DNA of 64,000 bases from Xylaria sp. FL1777 (taxonomy: Eukaryota > Ascomycota > Sordariomycetes > Xylariales > Xylariaceae), in NCBI GenBank assembly GCA_022578965.1, contig MU400681.1:1-64000 (forward strand), written 5' to 3'. Made by a program: the position numbers and the translations under genes. The stretch's first letter is position 1. Each line of letters opens with the position of its first letter. Shown here piece after piece: positions 51,501-62,359 of the stretch. Below the pieces are notes generated by a model. That model did no database searches. It was not told where the DNA came from and saw only the letters and a list, made by a program, of their open reading frames with translations.

Positions 51501-51611
51501 CGCCCGCCCTTCCTCGCCCTCGTTTCCAGCCTTTGGCCAGCTCGAGCCAGCTCGAATTGGTCTTGTGACGCTTCCTCCACACCATAGATTGGCTGTCGCC
51601 TGAGATTTGCA
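48572..51611. promoter_or_regulatory. Divergent intergenic region between NST1 and rho2
   Basis: About 3 kb separate the two start codons and must hold both promoters and long 5' leaders. Visible are polypyrimidine stretches upstream of rho2 (50,870-51,000), taggtac/aggtaggtag repeats around 50,715-50,760 typical of ascomycete intergenic DNA, and a possible 79-codon ATG frame at 48,956-49,192. The long frame 51,039-51,587 begins with GTG, not ATG, and lies in the presumed rho2 leader; it is not called as a gene. Confidence 0.5.
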
Positions 51612-52719
51612 ATGGCGTCTTCAGCTGCCTCGAATGTCATTCGTAGGTATGTGCACCCGGGATACTGATGCTGATGCCGATCCGATGCCGGTGTCAATCT
51701 CTTCTGGCCTGCCGGTGTTTGCCCTGTATCTGCCCGAGATCTTTGGATCAAAGTTTTGCGCTACCTGGTAGCTATCTAGTAGCTATCTGGCAGCTTGTGC
51801 TTCCTGCAATCAACCTCAGCACTCTCGATCGATATTGGCAATAAAGGCGCTGGAAACATCGGGCACTCTCCCGGCTACGCCGAAGTTCATTAGTCGTATG
51901 ATCGGATGCTGACCATGAATTGATAGAAAGTTAGTTATCATAGGCGATGGAGCCTGCGGAAAGACCTCTTTACTGAGCGTCTTTACGCTAGGATACTTTC
52001 CAACTGTGAGTCTTCGTCCTCTTCACCTGCATGTCTCCTGGGACATTTATTTGTTTGTGCATGCTAACCGCTTCTAGCATTATGTAAGCAATTTCGAGAA
52101 ACGACACTACCAACTGCCCACATCTCCCTATCAGCAGACGATCCCAGCCGCTAATCACCGAGAGCTCTAGATCCCAACAGTCTTCGAGAACTACGTCACA
52201 GACTGCAGAATAGATGGCAAGTCGGTACAGCTGGCGCTGTGGGATACAGCCGGGCAGGAGGATTATGAACGGTTGCGCCCTCTCGCCTATGCAAAAGCAC
52301 ACATTCTTCTTATCGGGTTCTCGATCGACACGCCAGATTCCTTGGACAACGTGAAACACAAGGTCAATAAAAGCTTCCCTTCCGACTATTGTTTCGCCTG
52401 CGTTTCAACAGACTAATAGTTGCGACAGTGGATAACAGAGGCAACGGAACGATGTCCTGGAGTGCCCATCATCCTAGTAGGTCTTAAGAAGGACCTCCGA
52501 GATGACCCAGTAGCAATTGAAGAGATGAGAAAGAAGAGTCTGAAGTTTGTGACGGAACGACAAGGCGAAGCGACTGCCCAAGAAATAGGGGCACGCAAGT
52601 ATCTTGAGTGTTCCAGCTTGAGCGGCGAGGGTGTCGACGATGTGTTCGAGGCTGCAACGAGGGCCGCATTGCTAAATTTCGAGAAAGGCGAAGGTGCGGG
52701 CTGCTGCGTGATCTTATGA
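51612..52719 (+). CDS. rho2: Rho2-type small GTPase
   Basis: Five exons (51,612-51,646; 51,927-52,005; 52,078-52,083; 52,171-52,362; 52,429-52,719) give 200 residues, the normal size. The sequence shows the P-loop GDGACGKTS (18-26), switch [11 protein letters not shown] (39-48) with the effector Thr43, switch II DTAGQE (65-70), the G4-like GLKKD, the G5 ECSS, and a C-terminal CVIL box for geranylgeranylation preceded by another Cys (possible palmitoylation). Residues such as [20 protein letters not shown] and the [13 protein letters not shown] region point to Rho2 rather than Rho1, Rho3 or Cdc42. Rho2 works at the plasma membrane in cell-wall integrity and polarity signalling, upstream of protein kinase C and alpha-glucan synthesis in yeasts. 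Exon 3 is a 6-nt micro-exon coding only His-Tyr; without it switch I would lose two residues, and reading through intron 3 hits a stop. The first intron is long (280 bp). Confidence 0.93.
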
Positions 52720-54109
52720 GACTAGCCCATTCAACAACATCGGCAGTGCCTACGGAAAAGCGGTAGCTATTGTGAGGAGCCTCAAGACTGCTGAAAAGCG
52801 CTATCGAAGAGTTTAAGTGGAATTCCGGAGGAAACAATCGGAATAGTCCATCAACACTCTACCATCCATCTACTACACCCATCTACTTCGAGTACATATC
52901 GAATTCTCATTTCACCAAAATTGAGGATCACGAACACGACATACAGACAACCAAAGCCAACCAACTATCTAGCTAACATTTCACGGGGAGCATTTTCGAT
53001 AGGCGAATATTTTTAATAACGAAATTTGGCAATTCTAGCTCTTTGTTTTTGTTCCTCATCTTAACGAATCTCATCAATCGACTCATAGACAGCGGCTCTT
53101 TGCAAAGCGGACGGGAGCTGGCGGAAAAGAAAAAAAATTGGACTGAGGGGAGAAGGGGGGAAACAGGAAAGGGGGGGTGTTGGACAACATCTTTGAACAT
53201 TTTACTACCTACCACTACTAAACATGACATCACTCATTGTATCCAGACGGCTGAAGACCAGCTTTGCATCAACTAGCGATGCGTTATTAATCTATTACAA
53301 TAACTAACCACTTACTCCACGTGTTCCGAAACCGTGTCCGTGGTCGGGCGACTAGGAAAGGATCTGCTGGCATGGCGGGGAACCGGAAACAAGAATCTCA
53401 AATCATGCACACATCTACACACACTCACACACATACGCAAGGAATTCGAAGTCACGTCTGACTGATCACAGGGAGCGTAGCGTACATACGTTGGAACCCC
53501 CGAGGTCTTTCTTGGTCGTCGCAGGTTTAATCCGGAGAATTCTCGCCCTGGATCCACCGCAGGTCTTTCCTTGTTGTTGAATCCCGTATTCCAAATGTAC
53601 GGGTGTTCGGCACCGCTCTACCGTTAGGTATCTGTATTGGTATGTATATATATACAAATGCATATATGCGTGCACGTGCACGTGCCCATTGCTCCATTCT
53701 ATCTGATACAGGGCATGAGAAGGACCGACGATTGCGCGGGTGAGAGCATCAGTGGAGGGGGAAAACAGGTACATCGAACATGCGCAGGCAGCAGAGAATT
53801 GCTTGCCTTGCTACTGGTATAGCTAGCTAGCTTGCAGGCAGGCAGGCAGGCAAGCTAGCTAGCAAGCAAGATGGCAAAACCTTCGCTGATGCCGGAGGTG
53901 GTCTGTCTGCCTGTCCGCTTGATTGATTGTTTGTTTGTCGTCCTCCCGGGCCATCTCTCCGTAATCATACACTTCGTCATACATTCCAGGTAGGCGAGTT
54001 ATGGGGTAGTACATAGTGTTGGCTGCCATGGCAGTTTCCAAATCTTGTGCTGGCACCCACAAAAGACACACAAACGAAGAAGCAATATAACAATACATCA
54101 CTAAGTATT
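52720..54109. other. Convergent intergenic region rho2/mL40
   Basis: Both flanking genes end here. The region holds 3' untranslated sequence, an alternating purine-pyrimidine stretch at 53,641-53,690 (gtatatatatac, gcgtgcacgtgcacgtg), the CAGG hairpin listed separately, and no frame that looks coding. Confidence 0.5.
53822..53863. repeat. Perfect 14-bp hairpin around (CAGG)n
   Basis: gctagctagcttgc (53,822-53,835) and gcaagctagctagc (53,850-53,863) are perfect inverted repeats, separated by 14 nt of aggc repeats. The structure lies in the 3' intergenic region of rho2 and mL40 and could act as a transcript-end structure; this is inference. Confidence 0.6.
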
Positions 54110-54877
54110 CTATCGTGTCCACTCGTGGTTCCAGGCCTGGCGGGCCGGTGTCTCGGTCTGCGGACGAGCGTACTCGATGGGCACGGCGTTGTGGCCGTAC
54201 ATGCCGTGCTTTTGCATGGCTATGCGGTACAGGTAGCCTTCCTCGTACAATCCGGGGCCGCTGGTGTTGCGCAGCTCCTCGCAGGCGTTGTGCATTGACT
54301 GATACATTCTATTTCCCCAAACGTTAGATCTCTACGCTTCTCGTACGTTCAACATCCGCCTATTGGAAATCGGTGTGCAGTTATAAGTGGCAAAGGAGAG
54401 TGATGCTGATAAGGGTACAGGGTCGGGGGAAGCCTACCGCTCGAGTTCATGTGCCTGTCTCTCTCGTTCCTTGCGTTGGAATAGCAACCACGCACGGTGG
54501 ATGGTCCAATGTCGAAGGGCGCGGTTACGGGCGAAACGGAGAGGCGCGGGTACTGCGCGAGGCATTGAAGATTTGAGGTTAACAATACGTGGATCCGGGC
54601 CCTCGGCGCCCCTCCCTTTCCCCTTTCCCTTGCCCTTCTTCCCCTGCTTTTTGCCGCCCTTTGCGGGAGCCGCGGGTTTTGCTTCTCGAGAGGTCGTCCT
54701 GTGGAAAGAACGGGACTGGCGCCATTGTGTCGGGGATGAAGAGGATGAGGCGGTGACCACAGCGGTGAGGGGTAGAGGTGCTGGTGAGACGCCAAGAGCT
54801 GCCGATCGTGAAAGTGGTGAAATAGGAGATGCTAAAGAAAGCCTTGCGAAGAGGCTGCGAAACGTCGGTGCGGACAT
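54110..54877 (-). CDS. mrpl28: Mitochondrial large-subunit ribosomal protein mL40 (MRPL28 family)
   Basis: Two exons (54,877-54,438 and 54,308-54,110, intron 129 bp) encode 212 residues. The first ~30 residues (MSAPTFRSLFARLSL...) are rich in Ser, Arg and Leu without acids, as in a mitochondrial presequence. A Lys/Gly-rich linker follows, then the conserved core: DPRIVNLKSSM, VPAPLRFARNRALRHWTIHRA and WLLFQRKERE. The core continues across the splice site into MHNACEELRNTSGP, EEGYLYRIAMQKHGMYG, VPIEYARPQTETP and the C-terminus WNHEWTR. This is the pattern of fungal MRPL28/mL40, a component of the mitochondrial 54S subunit. The open frame extends 5' of the chosen ATG but begins with GTG, so the ATG at 54,877 is preferred. 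It shares its strand with the upstream gene, whose stop codon lies 110 bp away. Confidence 0.92.
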
Positions 54878-54987
54878 GGCTTGTACTGGTATCGTGGATA
54901 TGTCGCTAAAAAATACTCCGAGAACTGAGAGGCCCGTGGCACTGCTCTTTGCCTGCACGTACTTCTTCCTAGCGGGTGCCCCCACGC

Positions 54988-56763
54988 TTACGCCTTACTG
55001 GGGCGGCCTGTATTTTTTTCTGCTCGTTTCTTCGGCGGAGGCGCGGACGTGTCGTCGCGGTCTCGGTTGATGTTGGATCGCTTGCGGCTCTTTGCGCCCT
55101 GCTTTTTCCGAGCAGTGGCCGGACAAGCAATGATGATGGGCCCTTCGTCAGTTGGACTGTGTGTCGGTGACGGTGTCGGACTCCAACGTGCAGAAGCGGC
55201 CTTGATGGTTGCGTCGCGGAGGTTATTGATATCCAATAGAGTGAGTTCAGTTCCTGGTCCTCTGGAGTCGTACAAGTCTCGAATCTGTGGAAAAGATTAT
55301 TAGCTTAGCTCTCTGGTACTCGCTGCATGGCGTGACAGGGGTCGGTCATGGTGGTTCCAGTGTATGTGGAGGGGCCGGGCTTAGCGTGCTCCACAACCAC
55401 AGGCTGCAGGAGAATCTATAATCCCCTCCGCCACAAGTTTACTTGGTACATCATAGTCCGTCTGCTAATAGGCATCATGCAACCTTGATCCGACTTCATC
55501 CATAGTTCCCCATTACTTACTTATTTGATCCCGTTCAGCCCCGTCTCCAACCGAGGAATCCACGAAGAGAAAGAGAGAAATCATAAAAATCGAATAGAGC
55601 GACGAAACTGCACGTACCTTGACCTTCTCATGACCTTCCTTGCTCTGGCAGTAGATCAATATATTTTCTGTATCCCCATCCTCCAACCGCTCCACGGTTT
55701 CGCTAGCAAGTGTAAAATCAATATGTTCTTGCGCCAACGTTGTCGTATCATGGCCCGAGAAGTCTTGGAGGAGACTCTTGCAATGTTCCCAATAATGGTG
55801 ACTAACTACACCGTGTGCGTCACGCTCTAGGTTGCTCATAAGCCACCCCATCTCTCTAAACGAGGACATTGAAATTGCAATTTGGTCCTTGAGAAACTGA
55901 GGATAGTTCCTTTGGTCGGTGCCATATTTGATCTTCCAGATTCGTCGTAAGAGGCTCAGATTCGCGGTTCTATCCCTGTCTGTAATCTCTCCGAACTCAG
56001 ACGTCCGGATATAGTCGACTTCCTGGGCCCAAGGGTGGGCGCCGTGTTTTTCATCCCGAGGATCAAACCCTACAGCAGCAATGGCCATTTGCACAAACGC
56101 AGGCAATGCATACCTAGTGAATCGCTGGTATAGTTCCCACACGTTGAACGGAACAACGCCTTCGAAAACAGTCTCGTACATCTCGGCCTGGGCACCACCT
56201 GGAGACCTATAGAACATGTTCCCTTCCTTGATCGCGCCATAATTAACAGGATCTGGCCTGATACGAACTATAGGATCTCCTGGTCGATGGCCAAGGTACC
56301 AATGTTCATCTGGAAGTATGGAACAGGCTACGAGTATCCCAAACCGTGTCTTGTAGCGGTACTTGAGGAATACCGGGCGTTGTCTGGAGTGTCGTGGTCC
56401 TCCCTGAAGATAGAGATGGAGCCTTACACAATCTTGATCAAAAGTTTCATTAATCTTACCCCTCATCTTCGTCTCAGTTATCTTGTTAAGAATACTGTCG
56501 GCAACTCTGCGCTTCTGAATTTCTCGACCCTTGGCTTCCTTGATGATGGGGCGATAACGGTCGCGCTCAGTACCTCTCAGAGGCAGAAATGCGGAGCGAT
56601 AATTGTTCCACTCAAGGTAAGTACGCCAGGAAGTGCCGATGGCATCCTTTCTAGGTTCCTCATCGTAAGCCGTCCTGGGGATGTAGAATTGCCTTGCGAT
56701 GTCGTAGTCTGAGGGACCACCCGAATTGCTGCTCTCGAGACCAAGGCGATGGGGCGTCGTCAT
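54988..56763 (-). CDS. Unrecognised fungal protein, two exons (possibly three)
   Basis: Exon 1 (56,763-55,618, ends ...EGHEKVK before gtacgt) joins exon 2 (55,284-54,988, starts IRDLYDSRG after cag) in phase 0, giving 480 residues. I do not recognise the family. The first ~380 residues are well-behaved globular sequence with many aromatic residues (for example WRTYLEWNNYRSAF, CSILPDEHWYLGHRPGDP, YPQFLKDQIAISMSSF) and no membrane segment. The last ~60 are basic and low-complexity (RKKQGAKSRKRS, PPPKKRAEK), resembling nuclear-localisation signals. An upstream ATG at 57,020 opens a 49-residue frame (MESWWESSSQFASPP...) that could splice from a gtaaca donor at about 56,872 to the cgccag acceptor just before position 56,774, in frame with the downstream ATG; the start is therefore uncertain. 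Coding composition and introns make it a real gene. Confidence 0.78.
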
Positions 56764-57020
56764 AGTGATGTTGGCTGGCGACGGGCCTTGATGGCGCGAG
56801 ACGGTCAGGGGCTAGGGGAAGCGATGTCAATGTGACGATCTGGGATAGTATCAAGAGGGATGTTACGAACCTGGTGCCTCCGGAAGATTCCATTTGAGAT
56901 GTTGGTAGAGGTGCAAGGAAAGCCAGTCTCTACGCTGTCATCGAAAGATGTGAAGGGAAAGTCTTCGTTAAGGAGAGGAGGTGATGCGAATTGAGAACTG
57001 CTTTCCCACCAAGACTCCAT

Positions 57021-58208
57021 GGATATTGATGATGGAATTACTACGGTGGTGATTAATGATTGATGATGATTTGGGGTAGTACAAAATACCACATGCCAAT
57101 ACCGAAAAATGCTTTATTATAATCCAAGACTTGATGAGAACTACTTAAGCTTCGATGGAGAGCTATGGTAGTACAACTCGAAAAGATGGTACAATACAGC
57201 TGTTGGCACTAGTAACGGACTCAGGAGAAAAAGAAGAAAGGTTAGAGAGAACTAGAGGCAGTGAAGTTGCATACATATAAGCGTTGGTATCATGGTAGGC
57301 GTGCAATCTACAGTTTATCGAGGTGTCCAGCGGATCCCCAACCAACTACCTAACGGCAATCCAGTCAAACCTTGGATGCATACCGGGAAGGTTCAGTTCA
57401 TTGTATTCAGTTCGCCGATAACAACTTAGTCAGTATGGCCGCAGAAGTGGACATAATAGGCAGTGTCAATCCTATACCCTATTGCCGTATTCCGTCGTCC
57501 AAGTGCTATGGAATCAGGGAATGGCGATGGAGACTCTTGCACGTGGACATTTTCAATCTTCTCATACTGAGTTTGAAATAATTGAACGATGTGTTAATAT
57601 CTACAACTTCCTCGTAGTCTTCAACGCAATTCCATACGTCTTTGATCAGAGCTCTTCTTACACCATATCCCAGATAATCACTATGTCCCATGCTACTGGG
57701 CAGCCTCCTGCCCATTACAGAATTAGAGTTATCACCTAGCCTTCCTGCCATCCTGTCAATACTACTTAAACTTCTTTAAAGTTAGACGCACAAACTCTCG
57801 CTAATGTATTGTCACTATAACGAAAACTTCTACTTAATTCTTGCGTGGATTGTGTTGGAATAAGTGGATACTGTACACTCCATACCCTTTGGGCTCTATA
57901 TATATCACCTATCCCCTCTGACCTTTAGGTCACCTTCCTTACTTCTAGTCATCTTGAATACACTGATTTATTTGCTATATCGTACCCTTCTCCATACCTT
58001 TGACAGATTGCTAAGTCTTACCTTATGCCAAAGTTTCATACGCTAGAGCTAGTCTTGTGTGTCAGTAGTCATGGTGCCTGAATATCACGTAATTTTGCCC
58101 TTGCGTGTGGACTACCTTAAATGCACGATGCTTTGAAACCCCTTTTTTGGCTATTAAAATGGCCTGTTTTGAACCTCCAGGGAAGCTTTCGCCACCGGGT
58201 GTCAATTT
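57021..58208. other. Intergenic DNA with short frames only
   Basis: Contains the promoter side of the preceding gene and several 60-90-codon frames on both strands. One on the minus strand, ending at 57,506, has protein-like composition (GHSDYLGYGVRRALIKDVW) but no recognisable motif or clear splice partners. Nothing else is supported. Confidence 0.35.
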
Positions 58209-58520
58209 TTAATTCCAGCGACTCTGGCTAACTTTGATATAGGGACACGGGAGTAAGTTTTGTGTCATCTCCTTGACACATTCCGCTAGTACATCGTGAT
58301 GTCCGAACATCGTAGCATGCTCACAGTCTATCATCTGACTCCACTCAACCCCTACAACCTTCCAAGCATTATACCTGACTTCCAGGATTGACGGATAAAG
58401 GTTGTACAAAAACTGCCGTTTCCCTAAATCTATCATGTAAGTCTTCATATAGTCTTTACTAGCTGTAACTCGCGCTTGCCCACACTCGACATAAAATAGC
58501 TTTTCGCACACCATCTTCAT
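58209..58520 (-). CDS. Doubtful open frame, possible last exon
   Basis: An ATG-started frame of 103 codons (MKMVCEKLFYVECGQ...) has balanced amino-acid use and ends KVSQSRWN. The stretch VGVEWSQMIDCEHATMFGHHDVLAE resembles the C-terminal part of alpha/beta hydrolases, where a His precedes a helix, but this is a weak impression. A ctag acceptor sits a few bases before the ATG, so it may be the 3' exon of a longer gene whose upstream exons I could not find. It could also be a relic. Confidence 0.3.
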   Translation of the reverse strand: MKMVCEKLFYVECGQARVTASKDYMKTYMIDLGKRQFLYNLYPSILEVRYNAWKVVGVEWSQMIDCEHATMFGHHDVLAECVKEMTQNLLPCPYIKVSQSRWN

Positions 58521-59244
58521 AACCCTAGGTGGTTAGCGCTATAATGAAAATCGAGCTTAGTTTTGATATTATATCGTTGAACAGGGCGTAGTTGTATCTT
58601 GTTACTGTCGGAACAATCTCAGAGTATACCTTACTATGCAGGTTTGAACTATGGGTGTCCTTCGACAACCTCAGCTACTATTGGGACGTAAACTACCACC
58701 TAGAACGCCATCCATCCAATTTCCATTACTGTGTCCGGTTTTGACTGAAACAATTGAAACGGGCTAATAGGCTGTGCATGTGTGAAAAAAACATAACAAG
58801 TGACATTTCAAGTCATCGTCAATCCTTATTTAGATGCTTAAGAGTTCACTAAATAGAGGGAGTTTATCTTCTCTTTTCTCCTCCTAGCTCCTTTTTTTTT
58901 GGTTCTCGTACTCCGAGCCCCTTAAAATCAAATTGCCACTTCAGGCTTACCTGATATTTTGGGTCGAGGTGTAAGAGAGCCTTCTCACTTTATCTTCGTT
59001 CTCATGGCGATGGTTGGCTTCATTAGTATCACATATTTCGTCTTTGTTTTAATGTTTGAGAATTCTCCATTGCCATCAACGGCCTCAATTTTTTGAGGCT
59101 CTTGAGTTGCTTCATGACCCCTTTTCATTGTCACGTGACCCATGCTGAGTGTTCTTTGCTTACCTACCTGTATTACGTCATTGGCCGATAACTATGTCCT
59201 GATATGATAGTCGATCAAGATAGCGATGTTGTATCGTGCCACGG

Positions 59245-59814
59245 TTCAAGTTCACGAAAATCAACAAGGTATACGGAAGCTTCATTGCTGAAGCTGCTGC
59301 CTCCGTAAATGAGGAGGTCACGAAGCTCTAGGCGCGGCTTTTAGAAGAGCAACGAAAACGCGATGAATTAGCTTGCGACGGAAAACCTGATTGGCAACGA
59401 GAGGTTAAGCAACATCGATCAAAACGCCGTCAAGGGATTGAAAGTACTTTAGTGCTTAGTATTGCTATTCAAGGGAGTGAGTGATTGTTTGCTAATATCG
59501 CGAAAGGGTGCCACGAATGAACGTCGAGACTAACTCCTGACCAACCAACGCCCTCGTACTCCTATGGCTGTCTTCCTGTTTTCGCAGCAGCTCGAATATA
59601 TCGGCGCTTTGACCAGCTCTGTCAGTTAGGATACTGGTCGGCGAGGTACAGTGTCTGGGTATCTAGTGATCACGCAAATGTTGGAAACTCCGTTGATGCC
59701 ATCTTCGAATCTATGGAACGCATGTCCATACCGAAGCGCGGACGTCGCTGCGATGCTAGTCCCGAATCCATCTCTTGCCAATGCCTATCGCAAGACGAGG
59801 AGAGGCAAGCATAG
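59245..59814 (+). pseudogene. Two-exon gene remnant with in-frame stop
   Basis: Exon 1 (about 59,245-59,476) encodes a charged helical segment (EQRKRDELACDGKPDWQREV, QHRSKRRQGIE) ending in SIAIQG. A good donor (a|gtgagt), a CTAAC/CTGAC branch region and a gcagcag acceptor at 59,590 join it in phase 1 to exon 2 (59,591-59,814), which reads TRIYRRFDQLCQLGYWSARY, SVDAIFESMERMSIPK and ends at TAG. The frame is open across both exons except for one TAG at 59,329-59,331 (a likely mutated CAG), and no ATG is seen in frame upstream. The combination of a working intron and a single stop suggests a recently lost gene or one with a missing first exon. Family not recognised. Confidence 0.5.
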
Positions 59815-60962
59815 TCGGTCCTACATACAGAGCCCGACGGTCGGGACGTCCTATTGATTGCGATCGAATATAGGGTACTACACGCGCTGATTAGGGGCAA
59901 GGTCCTTGTTGGTCTAAAATAGGAATTTAGCTGGGATACAATGTGATCAACAAAGATATAAGGGGTTCGTCTTCCTCTGTAAGTCATTTGTTGCTGCTGT
60001 TGTTGCTTAGCTATTCTCATGCATAGTCATAAAGCGAACTAATATTATTACGTATATACTAAAAAGGGGGTTTGCTTCAATATATGTCATGAGGATCGAA
60101 GCCATGTCCAATCAAAATAGCAGTCGGCTCGAGCGATAAAGTCTCAATTAGAACAAACGACAGCCATGACGAACTCGGCGGTCCGTCTCCTTTTTATGCA
60201 TCAATACAAGATAAATAGAGGTCTCAACAGCTTCAAATTTAAAAGGGATCGAAACGGTGCTCTGAAAGAATAAGCATGAGGTAGAAGATGCCCAATCTGC
60301 CTTAAGAGCCTCGTTCATGTTTCCATCAATTGACAATTATCGAATTTGGGCACCCTTAGGGGTTAGGCACTCATACAGCGACAGCGGACGGCGTGTCTGT
60401 TATTCATTTGGTACTGCTTGATGCATGTGATGTCAGGGAGTTATTTTCGTGTGACTAGATAGATAACTTACTTTTAACATTCCATAGTAGATGTCTATCG
60501 TAGTTTGCTATAAAAATCGCCCTAGGGACGGGGTTGAATCAAGAGTCCTGACGAGAATAATGCGGGCTACGCGACGCAAGGGGAGCTGTATCGTTATGGA
60601 TTATACCACCACCTTCCAGAGAAATGATTCCATTACTATCTCATTGTTCTACATTTCCATCCCTCGAGAATCTCGTTAGCCAACCATCCATGCCACTTAC
60701 GCTCAGCTGGGGGGTACAGACAGGCCTATTGGTGAGGGGATTGAATGACAGCATTTGGGCTGATATCAACAAAATATGCTGCATGCCATTATTATTATTG
60801 ATGGAAAGTGAAAATCGGGCAGCAATGGACAGATTCTGGTACTAGAACTGGAAATTGATGATTTCGTATGTGTACTTTTTATACATATACAGGTTCGTGG
60901 TCTGCGTCCCCTCTTGGTAATCATGCATGATTGCCACCTATCCCAGCTGAAATAAGAATTAT
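59815..60962. other. Intergenic DNA, no supported gene
   Basis: Short frames on both strands were inspected. A minus-strand stretch at about 60,690-60,840 (SFNPLTNRPVCTPQLS followed by gtaagt) looks like an isolated exon, but neighbouring exons could not be found. A CAA/CAG-rich triplet run occurs near 59,990-60,007 on the minus strand. Confidence 0.35.
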
Positions 60963-61658
60963 ATGGCGAAAGACGTGTGCCCCGCCCAGTATCTCATCTC
61001 CTACTCCGCTCCCCTCGTGCTTCTGTTCTCAACAATCGTGTTGATATCATTCAAATCAACTCACCGAGCCGCTACCTCTGGAGCCACGGACGACAAGACT
61101 GTAATGACGAACCCTGCGGTAGAAAGCTGGCCATTACCAGCGGATGCGGTCTCCGAAACTGATGGAGTCGCAAACTGGCTGCGCAGCGAAGATGCTAACT
61201 TCCAGACCGTTGACCAAATCAAGATCTGCAAGAACATAAACGGATTATCTACGGCAACAGCGAAACTATCAGAGCACTTCACAGAAGAGATAAGGGTATG
61301 TTCAACTTATAGCGTATCATAAATATACAATTTATTTGTCTGGTGTAGATTAGAAACTACAAGCTCCAGTGCGTTCTGTTGATCCGCATTGCTAATTCTC
61401 ACTATCCTACAGAGCCGACTCCCAAATGGTCGGGCTAAACCATCGCAAACACGTGTATCCGCTATCCATTTCGAAAATCCTACCGCCGTACCTTTGGAAC
61501 CGGGCTGGGTGATGGAACTCATCCCAATATACACCGTTCAGGGAACAGTCGAAGTTGGAGGCCAACAGCACAGTCCGAACACTTATTTCCATTTGACCAG
61601 TCCAGCTCGAGTATCGGGAAACTTCTTCGGTCTCTTGCTATTGTCTCAGATACCGTAG
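60963..61658 (+). CDS. Small unknown protein with N-terminal membrane segment
   Basis: Exon 1 (60,963-61,295) and exon 2 (61,413-61,658) are joined through a 117-bp intron (gtatgt...ctacag, branch gctaatt) in phase 0, giving 192 residues. Residues ~13-29 (SYSAPLVLLFSTIVLIS) are a hydrophobic segment that could be a signal anchor. The rest is soluble and ends with a Gly/Val-rich part (VQGTVEVGGQQHSPNTYFHL) loosely reminiscent of a cupin strand pair; I do not claim this. The gene is tail-to-tail with the minus-strand gene ending at 61,697, leaving 38 bp between the stop codons. Family unknown. Confidence 0.5.
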
Positions 61659-61696
61659 CAAGGGTTTCGAGCATGGGTACCGATGAAAATCTCTTC

Positions 61697-62359
61697 TCAT
61701 CTCATCCCGAACAGAAAAATCAGCCAGCTGATGAGCTCCCAACGCCTTTGTTCCGGGAGTCGTGTGCTGTTATCTACCAGAGTTCGGAAAGAAGGATGGT
61801 GGAGCATCGAGATGGGAATGCTGTTCTCTTGCAGCAAGCCAAAGTTCATGTTGACGAAATAATCTACGGGCCATGTTTATTAGCTATTTCGATATCCAAT
61901 TTAGGGATATTAGAGACAAGACTGCTCACCTCCAATGTTATTGCCATCCCCTGCAATCCCGACTTGGTCGAATTGTGATCGCTGTGCGTTTCTGTTGACC
62001 CCCCGCTGCGTAGCATGACCTTTATAAAAAGGATATTGAGCTTTCCATTGCATGATTCTCTCGCCCATCGGCACGCCATCCTCACCTTCGGCCCAGTCGA
62101 GTAAGAAATTGCAATCTAATGTTTCGCAAATTGCTACTCGACGAATGTCTAAAATAGATATCAGCGATGCAGCGTCGATGGAAGGGTTAGATGGAGATGG
62201 ATTGACGAATTAGTTGGGGTGGGACATACTATCAGGTTTCCAAACGGGATCTCCATTACGATCTAGACGAGCTATGAGTATATATGGGGCTCTCTTTCTG
62301 CAGAGACATTCTGGATATAATAAGCTATTAAACATGTCTGTATCCTGAGTCGCCGACAT
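61697..62359 (-). CDS. Unrecognised three-exon gene, 171 residues
   Basis: Exons 62,359-62,230, 62,148-61,930 and 61,863-61,697 are joined by introns of 81 bp (gtatgt...ttttag) and 66 bp (gtgagc...ccgtag), both in phase 1. The product starts MSATQDTDMFNSLLYPECLC, continues RLDRNGDPVWKPDNIRRVAI, DWAEGEDGVPMGERIMQWKA, and after the second intron DYFVNMNFGLLQEN to the end LFGMR. All three pieces stay in frame, use strong splice sites and have ordinary amino-acid composition, so I take it as a real gene although no exon is long enough to stand out. No known domain is recognised; CLCRKR near the N-terminus is a small Cys motif. An antisense frame (61,673-61,978, plus) overlaps it and is rejected. 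Confidence 0.62.

Noticed and set aside
51039..51587. 182-codon plus-strand frame upstream of rho2
   Set aside because: It starts with GTG, has no ATG-led homologous-looking core, and lies in the pyrimidine-rich leader of rho2.
54387..55070. 227-codon plus-strand frame opposite mL40
   Set aside because: Antisense to the well-supported mL40 gene and the end of the neighbouring gene.
61673..61978. 101-codon plus-strand ATG frame
   Set aside because: It lies antisense to the three-exon minus-strand gene, which has consistent splice sites and better composition.
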